A DNA stretch of 37,527 nt from Bacillota bacterium (GCA_023394045.1 JAEXBN010000053.1:1-37527), one strand, 5' to 3'. Counted from the stretch's first letter, positions 17,228 through 24,691 are shown. Made by a program: numbers and translations. The notes: generated by a model not told the origin, from the sequence alone.

Positions 17228-18367
17228 CTATTTCAACAGGTCGCCGCCGACCACCATGAGCATAACTTCCGATGTGCCTTCGTAAATCTCCGTGATCTTT
17301 GCATCGCGCATCATACGCTCAACATCGTAATCCACCATGTAGCCATAGCCTCCGAGAAGCTGAACCGCACGAGACGCAACCCAAGATGCGGTACGGGATG
17401 CTTTCAGTTTTGCTGTCGCCGCTTCAACGCTGTAGCGTTTCTGTGTATCCTTGGCCATTGCCGCGCGATAGACCAGCATGCGAGCTGCCTGAACTTCAAT
17501 TTCCATCTCTGCCAGTTTGAACTGGGTGTTCTGGAATTTGGCAAGCGGGCGGCCAAACTGCTTACGCTCTTTCACGTAATCTTTTGCAATATCCAGAGCG
17601 CCCTGAGCAATGCCCAGCGCCTGAGCGGCGATTCCAATACGCCCGCCATCCAGCGTTCCCATGGCCACGCCGAAGCCCTTGCCGATCTTTCCAAGCAAGT
17701 TTTCTTTCGGAACGCGAACATCCTGCAAAATCAGCTCGCGTGTGGATGAGGCATGAATGCCCATCTTATCTTCAGGAATACCGAAGCTGAATCCCGGCAT
17801 GCCTTTTTCCACAATAAATGCGGAAATGCCGTGATTTCCCTGCGAACGATCCGTCATGGCAATGATGACATACGTGTCGGCGTATCCCGCGTTGGTGATA
17901 AAGATCTTGGATCCGTTCAAAACGTATTCATCGCCATCAAGCACCGCCGTCGTCTGCTGTCCGGCAGCGTCCGTTCCGGCTTCCGGCTCGGTCAAACCAA
18001 AGGCGCCAAGTTTTTCACCTTTTGCCAGCGGGGTCAAATATTTTGCTTTCTGTTCCGGCGTGCCAAACTTATCGATGGCTCCAGCGCAAAGCGACGTATG
18101 CGCAGAGACAATGACGCCCGTCGATGCGCAAACGCGCGAAAGTTCCTCAACGCACATGACATATGTAAGCGTGTCGCAGCCCTGTCCGCCAAATTCTTTG
18201 CTGAACGGAATTCCCATGAAACCGTACTTTGCCATTTTGGCAACGGTCTCTTCCGGGAAGCGATGCGACTTATCAATTTCCTGTGCGAGCGGTTTAACCT
18301 CGTTCAGTGCAAAGTCACGAAACAGCTGCTGCGCCATTTTGTGCTTTTCGCTCAGAGTAAAATCCAT
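17228..18367 (-). CDS. bcd: Short-chain acyl-CoA (butyryl-CoA) dehydrogenase
   Basis: 379 residues, the exact size of clostridial Bcd. It reduces crotonyl-CoA to butyryl-CoA with electrons from EtfAB in the cytosol. FAD-contact and substrate motifs are visible: GAFGLTEPEAGTDA, FITNAGYADTYV, RKQFGRPLAKFQ, QLLGGYGYM and the catalytic Glu363 in EIYEGTSEVM. The start at 18367 has a full TAAGGAGG 5 nt upstream; earlier in-frame codons run into the untranslated leader. It heads the bcd-etfB-etfA operon and is preceded by a good promoter, a Rex-like palindrome and a structured leader. crt and hbd, which often lie in the same operon, are absent from the window. Confidence 0.96.
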   Translation of the reverse strand: MDFTLSEKHKMAQQLFRDFALNEVKPLAQEIDKSHRFPEETVAKMAKYGFMGIPFSKEFGGQGCDTLTYVMCVEELSRVCASTGVIVSAHTSLCAGAIDKFGTPEQKAKYLTPLAKGEKLGAFGLTEPEAGTDAAGQQTTAVLDGDEYVLNGSKIFITNAGYADTYVIIAMTDRSQGNHGISAFIVEKGMPGFSFGIPEDKMGIHASSTRELILQDVRVPKENLLGKIGKGFGVAMGTLDGGRIGIAAQALGIAQGALDIAKDYVKERKQFGRPLAKFQNTQFKLAEMEIEVQAARMLVYRAAMAKDTQKRYSVEAATAKLKASRTASWVASRAVQLLGGYGYMVDYDVERMMRDAKITEIYEGTSEVMLMVVGGDLLK

Positions 18368-18462
18368 TCGTTCCTCCTTAGTTGTTAAAGTTTTGGCATA
18401 AAAGGTAAAAAGGAAAGACCTGCGCAACATCGGTTCAAGATCTGGTCAGGCCTTTATTAATT

Positions 18463-18511
18463 ACCGGTTCCGTCGGGCACCATTCGCCCTCAGACGTTCT
18501 GCCAACTCGGT
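18463..18511 (-). promoter_or_regulatory. Structured 5' leader of the bcd-etfBA mRNA, unidentified
   Basis: Within the roughly 165-nt leader three nested helices can be drawn: ACCG with CGGT (outer), CGTC with GACG, and GGGC with GCCC (inner, 7-nt loop), separated by an asymmetric 11/4-nt internal loop and a 3-nt bulge. No T-run follows. I do not recognise it as a known riboswitch class. The whole stretch 18368-18675 holds only this leader, the promoter and the thl terminator. Confidence 0.4.
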
Positions 18512-18536
18512 ACATGAATGATTACTCAACGGATCT

Positions 18537-18565
18537 ATGATACCGTATTCACCAGAGTTTGACAA
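18537..18565 (-). promoter_or_regulatory. bcd-etfBA promoter
   Basis: Minus strand: -35 TTGTCA (5 of 6), 17-nt spacer, -10 TATCAT (5 of 6). The start would be near 18530, giving a 5' leader of about 165 nt. Confidence 0.75.
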
Positions 18566-18576
18566 ATTATTTTCAA
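18559..18576. promoter_or_regulatory. Rex-like operator over the bcd promoter -35
   Basis: An 18-bp near-palindrome, TTGACAA-ATTA-TTTTCAA, keeps the TTG...AA-N4-TT...CAA frame of the Rex site TTGTTAA-N4-TTAACAA. It overlaps the -35 box. Rex, the NADH-sensing repressor, is known to control thl and bcd genes in Clostridium acetobutylicum, so the position makes biological sense. Confidence 0.5.
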
Positions 18577-18632
18577 AACGATCGATCCAGCACGGTCGGC
18601 TGTAAAAAGGGACATGGGCTGGAACATCGTTT

Positions 18633-18667
18633 GAAAAAGAAGCGGCGAATCAGTACAATTCGCCGCT
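18633..18667 (-). terminator. thl terminator
   Basis: A 10-bp stem AGCGGCGAAT / ATTCGCCGCT (18641-18650 with 18658-18667) is followed on the minus strand by CTTTTTC. It lies 9 nt after the thl stop and separates thl from the bcd transcript. Confidence 0.85.
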
Positions 18668-18675
18668 CTTCAACC

Positions 18676-19863
18676 TTATTCTGCTTTTTTGACCACAGCC
18701 GCACATCCCATGCCGCCGCCGATGCAAAGCGTTGCCAGACCCAAGTGAGCCTCTTCACGGCGCAGCATCTCATAAATCAGCGTGACCAGAATACGGCAGC
18801 CCGAGGCGCCAACTGGATGGCCCAGTGCAATCGCACCACCGTTCGGATTGACCTTCTCTTCGTCCAATCCCAACTCCTTCACGACCGCAACCGACTGCGC
18901 CGCAAACGCCTCATTGGATTCAACCAAATCAAAATCCGTCGGCTGAATATCCAGACGCTTGCAGATCTTCTTGGTCGCCTTGATCGGACCCACGCCCATG
19001 ATCTCCGGCTCCACGCCAGCCAATGTTCCGCCGAGCCACTCCACCTGCGGCTTCACGCCCAGCTCTTTCATCTTTTCTTCGCTGATCACGACGACAGCCG
19101 CTGCACCATTGTTGATCGCTGAGCTATTGCCGGCGGTCACAATGCCGTCCGGCTTGAATGCCGGACGCAGCTTAGCCAACACCTCCGGCGTCTGTCCGTC
19201 GCGGATCCCCTCATCCGTATCAAACACGATCGTCTCTTTTTTCAGCTTCACTTCGACCGGAACGATCTCCTCTTTGAAACGGCCTTCGTTGCGCGCCTTT
19301 TCCGCACGGTTCTGGCTGCGCGCCGAGAACGCATCCAATTCCTCACGGGTAATCCCGTACTTCGCTGCAACATTCTCTGCGGTGATGCCCATATGGATGC
19401 CCGTAAAAGCATCGGTCAAGGCATCGTTAATCATCGTATCGACGATCGTTGCGTTGTTCATGCGATAGCCAAAACGTGCTTTCGGAATCGTATACGGAGC
19501 CAGCGACATATTCTCACATCCGCCTGCAATCACAACATCCGCTTCACCGAGTTCCACCAAACGCGCCGCCGTATTCACGGCTTCCAAGCCCGATCCGCAG
19601 ACAACGTTCAGCGAAACCGCCGGAACATCCACCGGAAGACCTGCATTCACTGATGCCTGGCGCGCCACATTCTGTCCCAATCCCGCTGAAATCACATTGC
19701 CCATATAGACCTGATCGACCTGATCCGGTTGGATCCCCGCGCGATTCAGCGCTTCACGAATCACGATCTCTCCCAGTTTTACTGCCGGGGTATCCTTCAG
19801 TGCTCCCGTCATCGTGCCGACTGCCGTGCGGACTGCGCCCGCCAAAAATACTCTACGTGCCAT
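18676..19863 (-). CDS. thl: Acetyl-CoA acetyltransferase (thiolase)
   Basis: 395 residues. It condenses two acetyl-CoA to acetoacetyl-CoA, the entry to butyrate formation. The nucleophile Cys89 (NVVCGSGLE), NEAFAAQ, His349 (GHPVGASG) and Cys380 (CIGGGMG) match biosynthetic thiolases. The ATG at 19863 has GGGAGG 4 nt upstream. It has its own strong promoter and terminator, so it can be set apart from bcd-etfBA, which lies just downstream on the same strand. The gene pair suggests a butyrate-type fermentation. Confidence 0.96.
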   Translation of the reverse strand: MARRVFLAGAVRTAVGTMTGALKDTPAVKLGEIVIREALNRAGIQPDQVDQVYMGNVISAGLGQNVARQASVNAGLPVDVPAVSLNVVCGSGLEAVNTAARLVELGEADVVIAGGCENMSLAPYTIPKARFGYRMNNATIVDTMINDALTDAFTGIHMGITAENVAAKYGITREELDAFSARSQNRAEKARNEGRFKEEIVPVEVKLKKETIVFDTDEGIRDGQTPEVLAKLRPAFKPDGIVTAGNSSAINNGAAAVVVISEEKMKELGVKPQVEWLGGTLAGVEPEIMGVGPIKATKKICKRLDIQPTDFDLVESNEAFAAQSVAVVKELGLDEEKVNPNGGAIALGHPVGASGCRILVTLIYEMLRREEAHLGLATLCIGGGMGCAAVVKKAE

Positions 19864-19929
19864 AAAGCCTCCCGTTTTTTGCTTGCGATCCTTTTCCCTA
19901 CAACATGAATTACCACGTCATTCATAATA

Positions 19930-19957
19930 ATTCTAACGTATCAGCCGCCGGTGTCAA
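19930..19957 (-). promoter_or_regulatory. thl promoter
   Basis: Minus strand: perfect -35 TTGACA, 16-nt spacer, -10 TAGAAT (5 of 6). The start would be near 19923, about 60 nt before the ATG. No clear Rex palindrome overlaps it. Confidence 0.75.
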
Positions 19958-20033
19958 CGAAATTGCCTTTTCCTTTTTCTCTTTCTGCACGAATGGGCGA
20001 TCGTCTATTGCAATTTCAGCGTCCATCCCATTC

Positions 20034-20070
20034 AAAAAAAGCATCGCCAGTCCAAACGAACCGGCGATGC
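20034..20070 (-). terminator. rplJL terminator
   Basis: Stem GCATCGCC / GGCGATGC (extended by two weaker pairs) spans 20041-20070 and is followed on the minus strand by seven T. It lies 25 nt after the rplL stop. Confidence 0.9.
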
Positions 20071-20094
20071 CCCACAACCATATTGTTGAAAAAC

Positions 20095-20481
20095 TTATTT
20101 TACCTCAACCTCAGCGCCAGCTTCTTCCAGCTTCGCTTTAAGGGCTTCGGCCTCATCCTTCGAAACTTTCTCTTTGATTGCTTTCGGAGCTTCATCAACG
20201 AGAGCTTTGGCTTCTTTCAGACCCAGACCCGATGCTTCTTTCACGACTTTGATCACGTTGATCTTCGAAGCGCCAGCGCTCTTCAGAATGACGTCAAATT
20301 CCGTCTGCTCTGCTTCTGCAGCACCCGCAGCGCCTGCGGCCGGAGCCGCTGCAACCGCCGCGACCGGAGCCGCAGCCGAAACGCCAAACTCTTCCTCCAG
20401 AGCCGATACCAGCTCGCTGAGCTCAAGAACAGTCAGTTCCTTGACCGATTCCACCAATGCGGTGACTTTTTCCGATGCCAT
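20095..20481 (-). CDS. rplL: 50S ribosomal protein L7/L12
   Basis: 128 residues, acidic and alanine-rich. The N-terminal dimerisation part (VESVKELTVLELSELVSALEE), an Ala/Pro/Gly hinge at about residues 36-55, and the C-terminal factor-binding domain (KINVIKVVKE, GLGLKEAKALVDEAP) are all present. It forms the ribosomal stalk that recruits translation GTPases. The ATG follows AGGAGG by 9 nt. It is 59 nt downstream of rplJ and is closed by a strong terminator. Confidence 0.98.
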   Translation of the reverse strand: MASEKVTALVESVKELTVLELSELVSALEEEFGVSAAAPVAAVAAAPAAGAAGAAEAEQTEFDVILKSAGASKINVIKVVKEASGLGLKEAKALVDEAPKAIKEKVSKDEAEALKAKLEEAGAEVEVK

Positions 20482-20540
20482 AATATGTTTTCCTCCTGAA
20501 TATAAAATGATGTTGTCATGCCGCCATAAGCCCTATCCGC

Positions 20541-21080
20541 TTATGCAGCCTCGCCTTCTTTTTTCTCTTTGATCGCATTAACGGCATAAACCGTCTTACG
20601 CAGCAGCCCCTGCGACACATTGGCCAAACCGGAGATCGGCCCCTGCAGGCCGCGGAGAACCATGCTGAGGAGCACCTCGCGCGTCGGGAGCTTCGACAAA
20701 GCGACAACTTCCTCCGGGCTTAATGCTTTCCCGTCCATATAGCCGCCGACAATCACGAACTTCTCTTCGTGGCTCTTTGCGAACTCCTCTGCGATTTTCG
20801 GTCCGTCGACCATTTCTCCATTAGAGAAAATAAACGCATTCGGTCCATTGAGCACTTCATCCAGATCGGTGATTCCCATTTCATTAAAAGCACGACGAAC
20901 CATCGTGTTTTTATACACCTTGTAGACAACATTGCTCTCACGGAATTTATTGCGCAGCTCCGTAATCTCTTCCACCGTAATCCCTTTATAGGAAACAATG
21001 GCGACCGACTGTGCGCCTTCGATGGCTTCGCGGATCGTATTGACGACCGCTTGTTTCGTCTGCAACGTCTGTTCCTTCAC
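20541..21080 (-). CDS. rplJ: 50S ribosomal protein L10
   Basis: 179 residues. L10 anchors L7/L12 dimers to 23S rRNA. The rRNA-binding N-terminal domain (SYKGITVEEITELRNKFR, YKVYKNTMVRRA) and the C-terminal helix that binds L7/L12 are visible. Start is GTG at 21078-21080 with AGGAGGTG 7 nt upstream; there is no better ATG. The 5' leader before it contains the L10 autoregulatory element and an attenuator. Confidence 0.98.
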   Translation of the reverse strand: MKEQTLQTKQAVVNTIREAIEGAQSVAIVSYKGITVEEITELRNKFRESNVVYKVYKNTMVRRAFNEMGITDLDEVLNGPNAFIFSNGEMVDGPKIAEEFAKSHEEKFVIVGGYMDGKALSPEEVVALSKLPTREVLLSMVLRGLQGPISGLANVSQGLLRKTVYAVNAIKEKKEGEAA

Positions 21081-21099
21081 TCGTTTTCACCTCCTCCGG

Positions 21100-21217
21100 C
21101 TACAAATTGAAAAACTCCCGCATGCCACGGCACCGGGAGATAAAAATCGATCTTGATTTTCATACCTCGACAGGAAATTAAGCTTGAACGACAAGCACCT
21201 GTGGTCTTCGGTAGCCA
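21100..21217 (-). promoter_or_regulatory. Ribosomal protein L10 leader
   Basis: The minus-strand leader contains GAAGACCACAGGTGC, then CTTAATTTCCTGTCGAGGT, the conserved kink-turn-like parts of the Firmicute L10 leader bound by the L10-L12 complex. It ends in an attenuator hairpin (21110-21139) just before the rplJ ribosome binding site. Confidence 0.75.
21110..21139 (-). terminator. Attenuator terminator in the L10 leader
   Basis: CTCCCG / CGGGAG outer stem with TGCC / GGCA inner stem, followed on the minus strand by GTTTTTC. It ends about 30 nt before the rplJ GTG. It would let L10-L12 binding stop transcription early. Confidence 0.75.
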
Positions 21218-21223
21218 AAGAAT

Positions 21224-21252
21224 ATAATAAAACAGCGCTCGCCATTTGGCAA
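21224..21252 (-). promoter_or_regulatory. rplJL promoter
   Basis: Minus strand: -35 TTGCCA (5 of 6), 17-nt spacer, -10 TATTAT (5 of 6). The -35 lies inside the hairpin that ends rplKA transcription, and the -10 lies in its T-run. The L10 leader begins at the predicted start. Confidence 0.6.
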
Positions 21253-21258
21253 GCGCTG
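21225..21258 (-). terminator. rplKA terminator
   Basis: An 11-bp stem (CAGCGCTTGCC / GGCGAGCGCTG with one G-T pair, 21233-21258) is followed on the minus strand by TTTTATTAT. It stands 35 nt after the rplA stop. Confidence 0.7.
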
Positions 21259-21292
21259 CTCCTTTTTATTTGATCCAATGAGGTGGTCGCGT

Positions 21293-21997
21293 TTAGCGGC
21301 CCAATTCCATCAAAGCCGTCGTCTCCAGCGTAATTCCGGGACCCATCGTCGTTGCCACGCTCACCGAGCGCAGATACTTTCCTTTGGCCGAGGCTGGTTT
21401 CGCCTTGACAATCGCGCCGATCACGGACTTGAGGTTCTCTGCAATCTGCTCTTCGCTGAACGATGCTTTGCCGATCAACACATGAACGATATTTTGCTTA
21501 TCGGTGCGGTATTCCACCTTACCAGCTTTAACATCCTTCACGGCCTGCGCCACATCCATCGTCACCGTTCCGGCTTTCGGATTCGGCATCAATCCGCGAG
21601 GTCCCAACACACGACCGATTTTACCGACCTGACCCATCATGTCCGGCGTCGCAATGGCCACATCAAAGTCCAGCCAGTTCTCTTGCTGCACCTTCTCCAC
21701 CAGATCTTCTCCGGCGAAATCGGCGCCGGCTGCTAAGGCTTCCTCAGCCTTTCCGCCCTTGGCAAAAACCGCAACGCGAACCTCTTTTCCGGTTCCATGC
21801 GGCAACGCAACCGTTCCGCGCACCTGCTGATCCGCATGACGGCTATCAACGCCCAGACGGGCGTGCAGTTCGATCGTTTCATCGAATTTGGCATGAGCCG
21901 TCTTTTTCAAAAGCTCAGCGGCTTCAGCGATGGTATACTCGCGTTCTTTGTCGACGAGCTTTGCAGCTTCAATATATTTTTTACCTCTTTTCGGCAT
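21293..21997 (-). CDS. rplA: 50S ribosomal protein L1
   Basis: 234 residues, the usual size. It binds helices 76-78 of 23S rRNA and forms the L1 stalk. MPKRGKKY at the start, ELHARLGVD, RGTVALPHGTG, GRVLGPRGLMPNPKAGTV and the C-terminal SVATTMGPGI are family features. AGGAGG lies 6 nt before the ATG. The rplK stop is 45 nt upstream. In many bacteria L1 represses its own rplKA message. Confidence 0.98.
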   Translation of the reverse strand: MPKRGKKYIEAAKLVDKEREYTIAEAAELLKKTAHAKFDETIELHARLGVDSRHADQQVRGTVALPHGTGKEVRVAVFAKGGKAEEALAAGADFAGEDLVEKVQQENWLDFDVAIATPDMMGQVGKIGRVLGPRGLMPNPKAGTVTMDVAQAVKDVKAGKVEYRTDKQNIVHVLIGKASFSEEQIAENLKSVIGAIVKAKPASAKGKYLRSVSVATTMGPGITLETTALMELGR

Positions 21998-22042
21998 AAT
22001 GTCCTCCTTGTGGTACGAGCGGAAATTCCTCCCACTGCGCGA

Positions 22043-22468
22043 TTAGTCTTCGACCGTAATTCCCATCGAACGAGCGGTTCCAGCCACCATGCTCATCGCT
22101 GCTTCCAGCGATGCCGCATTCAAATCCGGCTTCTTGATCTCAGCGATTTTCTGCAGCTGCTCTTTGGTGATTTTTCCGACTTTCGTTTTATTCGGGACGC
22201 CGGAACCCGACTGAAGGCCAAGTTCTTTCTTAATCAGCACAGCCGCCGGCGGAGTTTTCAGAATAAAGGTAAACGAACGATCCTGATAAATCGTTAAAAC
22301 AACCGGAATAATCATCCCCGCCTGGTCTGCCGTCTGCGCATTGAACGACTTGACGAATTCCATAATGTTGACGCCATGAGGACCGAGCGCGGTACCAACC
22401 GGAGGCGCCGGAGATGCCTGTCCTGCAGGAATCTGCAACTTAACGATTGCACTTACTTTCTTAGCCAT
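22043..22468 (-). CDS. rplK: 50S ribosomal protein L11
   Basis: 141 residues, standard. It makes up the GTPase-associated centre with 23S rRNA. The N-terminal LQIPAGQASPAPPVG, GPHGVNIMEF and the C-terminal rRNA-binding part (GITVED end) are clear. The ATG at 22468 has GGGAGG 6 nt upstream; an upstream in-frame extension runs through the leader and has no support. It is transcribed after nusG. Confidence 0.98.
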   Translation of the reverse strand: MAKKVSAIVKLQIPAGQASPAPPVGTALGPHGVNIMEFVKSFNAQTADQAGMIIPVVLTIYQDRSFTFILKTPPAAVLIKKELGLQSGSGVPNKTKVGKITKEQLQKIAEIKKPDLNAASLEAAMSMVAGTARSMGITVED

Positions 22469-22492
22469 AGTATCCTCCCTAGGATTTCTATC

Positions 22493-22522
22493 GTGGTCTG
22501 AGCGGGGACCTTCCCCTCCCAC
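22493..22522 (-). promoter_or_regulatory. Hairpin in the rplK leader, candidate L1-binding autoregulatory site
   Basis: The leader between nusG and rplK (22469-22642) contains a hairpin of paired blocks GTGG/CCAC, GAG/CTC and GGGG/CCCC that ends 25 nt before the ATG. Firmicute rplKA messages carry an L1-binding hairpin at this place. The assignment rests on position and shape only. The remaining leader shows no promoter I would defend. Confidence 0.35.
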
Positions 22523-22642
22523 TGTGAACGATTCCGCATCTGCACAGAAGAGCCTTGTTTCTCATGATGCAACATTCCCCTGAGTTTCAAGATTTTTCTG
22601 TGCCCGGAAATCTGTCGAACGCCTGCCAAGCGTCCCGAGCGA

Positions 22643-23182
22643 CTATCGAGTCTGAATGTCGTCGTAGGACAGCACCACAGAGGTCTCGCGTCCGAACATG
22701 TTGATGAGCGCTTTAATAATCTGCTTTTCCGTTTCGACTTCTTCCACTTCCGCTTCAAAGCCGGCAAACGGTCCAAAAATGATCTCGACGCGGTCTCCGG
22801 GCGCAACATGAATCTCTTTGCGCACCATCTGTTCGCGCACACCAAACTGCGCAATCTCGCGTGCCGTCAGCGGCGTCGGTTCAGATCCCGGCCCGACAAA
22901 TCCGGTCACGCCGTTCGTGTTTCGAATCAGGAACCAAGAGGTCGGAGTGATGTTCATCTTCACCAGCACATAGCCCGGAAGAATCTTCCGCTCTTTCACG
23001 ACGCGCTCATTGTTGCGCACTTCCGTATACTTTTCCATCGGAACCCGTACATCAAAAACATCCGGATCCTGATGGTTTTCAATGATCATTTCGATTTTGT
23101 CTTTTACCTTGTTTTCATAACCCGAATAGGTATGAATCACGTACCATTGTCCGCCAAGGGTTTCCTTTTCTGCTTCCATCAT
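22643..23182 (-). CDS. nusG: Transcription termination/antitermination factor NusG
   Basis: 179 residues. The NGN domain (GGQWYVIHTYSGYENKVK, KILPGYVLVKM, GVTGFVG) binds RNA polymerase. The C-terminal KOW domain (GDRVEIIFGPFAGFEAEVEE) contacts Rho or ribosomal S10. Two ATGs stand side by side; the first has AAGGGGG at a suitable distance. The stop is TAG. secE lies 22 nt upstream. Confidence 0.98.
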   Translation of the reverse strand: MMEAEKETLGGQWYVIHTYSGYENKVKDKIEMIIENHQDPDVFDVRVPMEKYTEVRNNERVVKERKILPGYVLVKMNITPTSWFLIRNTNGVTGFVGPGSEPTPLTAREIAQFGVREQMVRKEIHVAPGDRVEIIFGPFAGFEAEVEEVETEKQIIKALINMFGRETSVVLSYDDIQTR

Positions 23183-23204
23183 CGAGAATCCCCCTTCTCA
23201 CGGG

Positions 23205-23390
23205 TCAGATGACCAGGCCCACGAGCCAGCTGTAAACGAGATCCAGAACCCAGCAGAAAACGGCCACGGCCGCCGCAATGGCGAGGACGATCGCAGTGTA
23301 CTGCACGGTCTGCGCAAGAGTCGGCCATTGAATTTTACGCATCTCAGCGCGCATTCCATCCATGCGGCTCGGTGCTTTTTTATCTGCCAT
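23205..23390 (-). CDS. secE: Preprotein translocase subunit SecE
   Basis: 61 residues. A short basic amphipathic part (RAEMRKIQWPTLAQTVQYT) precedes one membrane helix (IVLAIAAAVAVFCWVLDLVY), the standard single-span SecE. It stabilises SecY in the Sec channel. GGAG lies 5 nt before the ATG. It is between rpmG (9 nt) and nusG, the normal order. Confidence 0.95.
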   Translation of the reverse strand: MADKKAPSRMDGMRAEMRKIQWPTLAQTVQYTAIVLAIAAAVAVFCWVLDLVYSWLVGLVI

Positions 23391-23399
23391 ATTGACTCC

Positions 23400-23549
23400 T
23401 TACTTCGTTTCGCGATGCAGGGTATGTTTCTTGCAAACCGGGCAATACTTATTCAACTCAACGCGATCCGGATGGGTCTTTTTGTTTTTGGTGGTATCGT
23501 AGTTTCTGTTCTTGCACACAGTGCAAGCCAATTTCACTTTATCAACCAT
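23400..23549 (-). CDS. rpmG: 50S ribosomal protein L33
   Basis: 49 residues, starting MVDKVKLACTVCK. Two CxxC pairs (CTVC and CPVC) mark the zinc-binding form of L33, and KNKKTHPDRVELNKYCP is typical. AGGAGG lies 5 nt before the ATG at 23549. It is the first gene of the rpmG-secE-nusG transcript. Confidence 0.97.
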   Translation of the reverse strand: MVDKVKLACTVCKNRNYDTTKNKKTHPDRVELNKYCPVCKKHTLHRETK

Positions 23550-23639
23550 GTTTTCCTCCTACTCCCAAAATTGTTTCCGCCGCCGTTCCGGATGGATCGG
23601 TTCCCGGGCGTTCTCTTTCTCGCATCTTTTTATGCACTC

Positions 23640-23668
23640 AAAAAGAACATATCCGGGCGGATACGTTC
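23640..23668 (-). terminator. Hairpin with T-run before rpmG
   Basis: A 10-bp stem GAACGTATCC / GGATATGTTC (one G-T pair, loop GCCC) followed by five T on the minus strand. It sits about 105 nt after apt and exactly at the predicted start of the rpmG transcript, so it most likely ends apt. Confidence 0.7.
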
Positions 23669-23672
23669 CTTG

Positions 23673-23701
23673 ATTCTACCATAGTTGATGCGGATCAACA
23701 A
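23673..23701 (-). promoter_or_regulatory. rpmG-secE-nusG promoter
   Basis: Minus strand: extended -10 TG-G-TAGAAT with a weak -35 TTGTTG at 17 nt. The predicted start falls in the first bases of the terminator hairpin at 23640-23668, giving a leader of about 115 nt. Confidence 0.55.
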
Positions 23702-23771
23702 GGCTTCTTTGCATGATTCCCTTTTCCGCCGCGTTTTCCATCGCTCCCGCCCTTGACAAGGAGCACGAAAA

Positions 23772-24302
23772 TCAATGATCCCAAGTGAGAATCGCACGCA
23801 CCTCATAGCCCGCCTGCTCCAGCACATGGCGCCCGCCGAGGTCCGTGAGCTCCGTCAAAAATAAGGTGGATGCCACGACTCCGCCTGCTGCTTCAACAAT
23901 CTCACAAGCCGCTTTGGCGGTCCCGCCGGTCGCCAGAAGGTCATCCATCACCACCACGCGGCTTCCTTGTGGAATGAGACCCTCCTCCAACTCAATCGCT
24001 GCTTCCCCATATTCCAGTGTATACGAGCGGCTGATGAGATCTCCGGGAAGTTTTCCCGGCTTGCGTGCCATCAGGAAGCCTTTCCCCAGCTTTGCCGCGA
24101 CCGGAACCCCAACAATAAATCCCCGCGATTCCGAGCCCAGCACATAATCAAAATCCACTCCATCCAGTGCATCAGCCAATGCATCCACCATGGTCTGCAG
24201 CGCTTCCCGATCCGCCAAAATCGTCGTGATATCTTTATAGCTCACTCCCGGACCTGGAAACCCTTCAACCACCCGCATCTTCTTTTTCAGATCGACTGCC
24301 AC
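23772..24302 (-). CDS. apt: Adenine phosphoribosyltransferase
   Basis: 176 residues. It makes AMP from adenine and PRPP in purine salvage. The PRPP-binding motif VVVMDDLLATGGTA, the FPGPGVSYKDIT start region, ESRGFI and RKPGKLPG are characteristic. GTG at 24300-24302 is used as start, with GAGGG about 7 nt upstream; an internal ATG (residue 9) would cut into the fold. It has its own extended -10 promoter and is a single-gene transcript. Confidence 0.96.
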   Translation of the reverse strand: MAVDLKKKMRVVEGFPGPGVSYKDITTILADREALQTMVDALADALDGVDFDYVLGSESRGFIVGVPVAAKLGKGFLMARKPGKLPGDLISRSYTLEYGEAAIELEEGLIPQGSRVVVMDDLLATGGTAKAACEIVEAAGGVVASTLFLTELTDLGGRHVLEQAGYEVRAILTWDH

Positions 24303-24364
24303 GCTATTTCCCTCGAATCTTTATTTCCCGGACGATCTGTATCGTTCCTCACAATAACCGCCTT

Positions 24365-24370
24365 ATTATA
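24365..24370 (-). promoter_or_regulatory. apt promoter, extended -10
   Basis: Minus strand TATGCTATAAT: a perfect TATAAT with the TGn extension and no good -35. The start near 24358 gives a leader of about 55 nt. Confidence 0.55.
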
Positions 24371-24498
24371 GCATAGCGATCCACTCGTGCATCAGGCACA
24401 TCTGGAGCAAACAACATAGGAATGGGAATGCACCGAGAATCTTTCCTTCCGCCGGAAAACCGCACGCCCGCAAGCTCATCCCTGAATAAAAGAAAAAC

Positions 24499-24527
24499 TT
24501 GCGTCCTATGTCCCTCTATGGTATCAT
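24499..24527 (+). promoter_or_regulatory. tRNA-Pro(CGG) promoter
   Basis: -35 TTGCGT, 17-nt spacer, extended -10 TG-G-TATCAT. It ends 26 nt before the tRNA. The rest of 24371-24498 shows nothing. Confidence 0.55.
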
Positions 24528-24553
24528 TCCTTAGTCATTTCAAGACATTTTGT

Positions 24554-24627
24554 CGGGGTGTAGCGCAGCTCGGTAGCGCGCCTGCTTCGGGAGCAGGAGG
24601 CCGGAGGTTCAAATCCTCTCACTCCGA
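24554..24627 (+). tRNA. tRNA-Pro (anticodon CGG)
   Basis: 74 nt fold as a full cloverleaf: acceptor CGGGGTG / CACTCCG, D arm with AGCTCGGTA, anticodon stem CCTGC / GCAGG around loop TTCGGGA (anticodon CGG), and T arm GGAGG-TTCAAAT-CCTCT. The 3' CCA is not encoded. A terminator follows after 3 nt. Confidence 0.97.
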
Positions 24628-24630
24628 TAC

Positions 24631-24668
24631 AAACGGCTAGAAGCGTTGTCTTCTAGCCGTTTCTTTTA
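24631..24668 (+). terminator. tRNA-Pro(CGG) terminator
   Basis: A 13-bp stem (AAACGGCTAGAAG / CTTCTAGCCGTTT, loop 6 nt) followed by CTTTTA. It starts directly behind the tRNA. Confidence 0.85.
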
Positions 24669-24671
24669 TGC

Positions 24672-24691
24672 ATGGTACTAAAATGGTACTA
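24672..24691. repeat. Direct repeat ATGGTACTA x2 next to the tRNA, possible integration scar
   Basis: ATGGTACTA at 24672-24680 and again at 24683-24691, followed by seven T. An inverted repeat TTGCCC / GGGCAA lies at 24701-24725. Integrases of phages and integrative elements that target tRNA 3' ends use short direct repeats beside the att core, so this could be a remnant. No integrase gene is present. The rest of 24692-24813 holds no gene. Confidence 0.35.
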
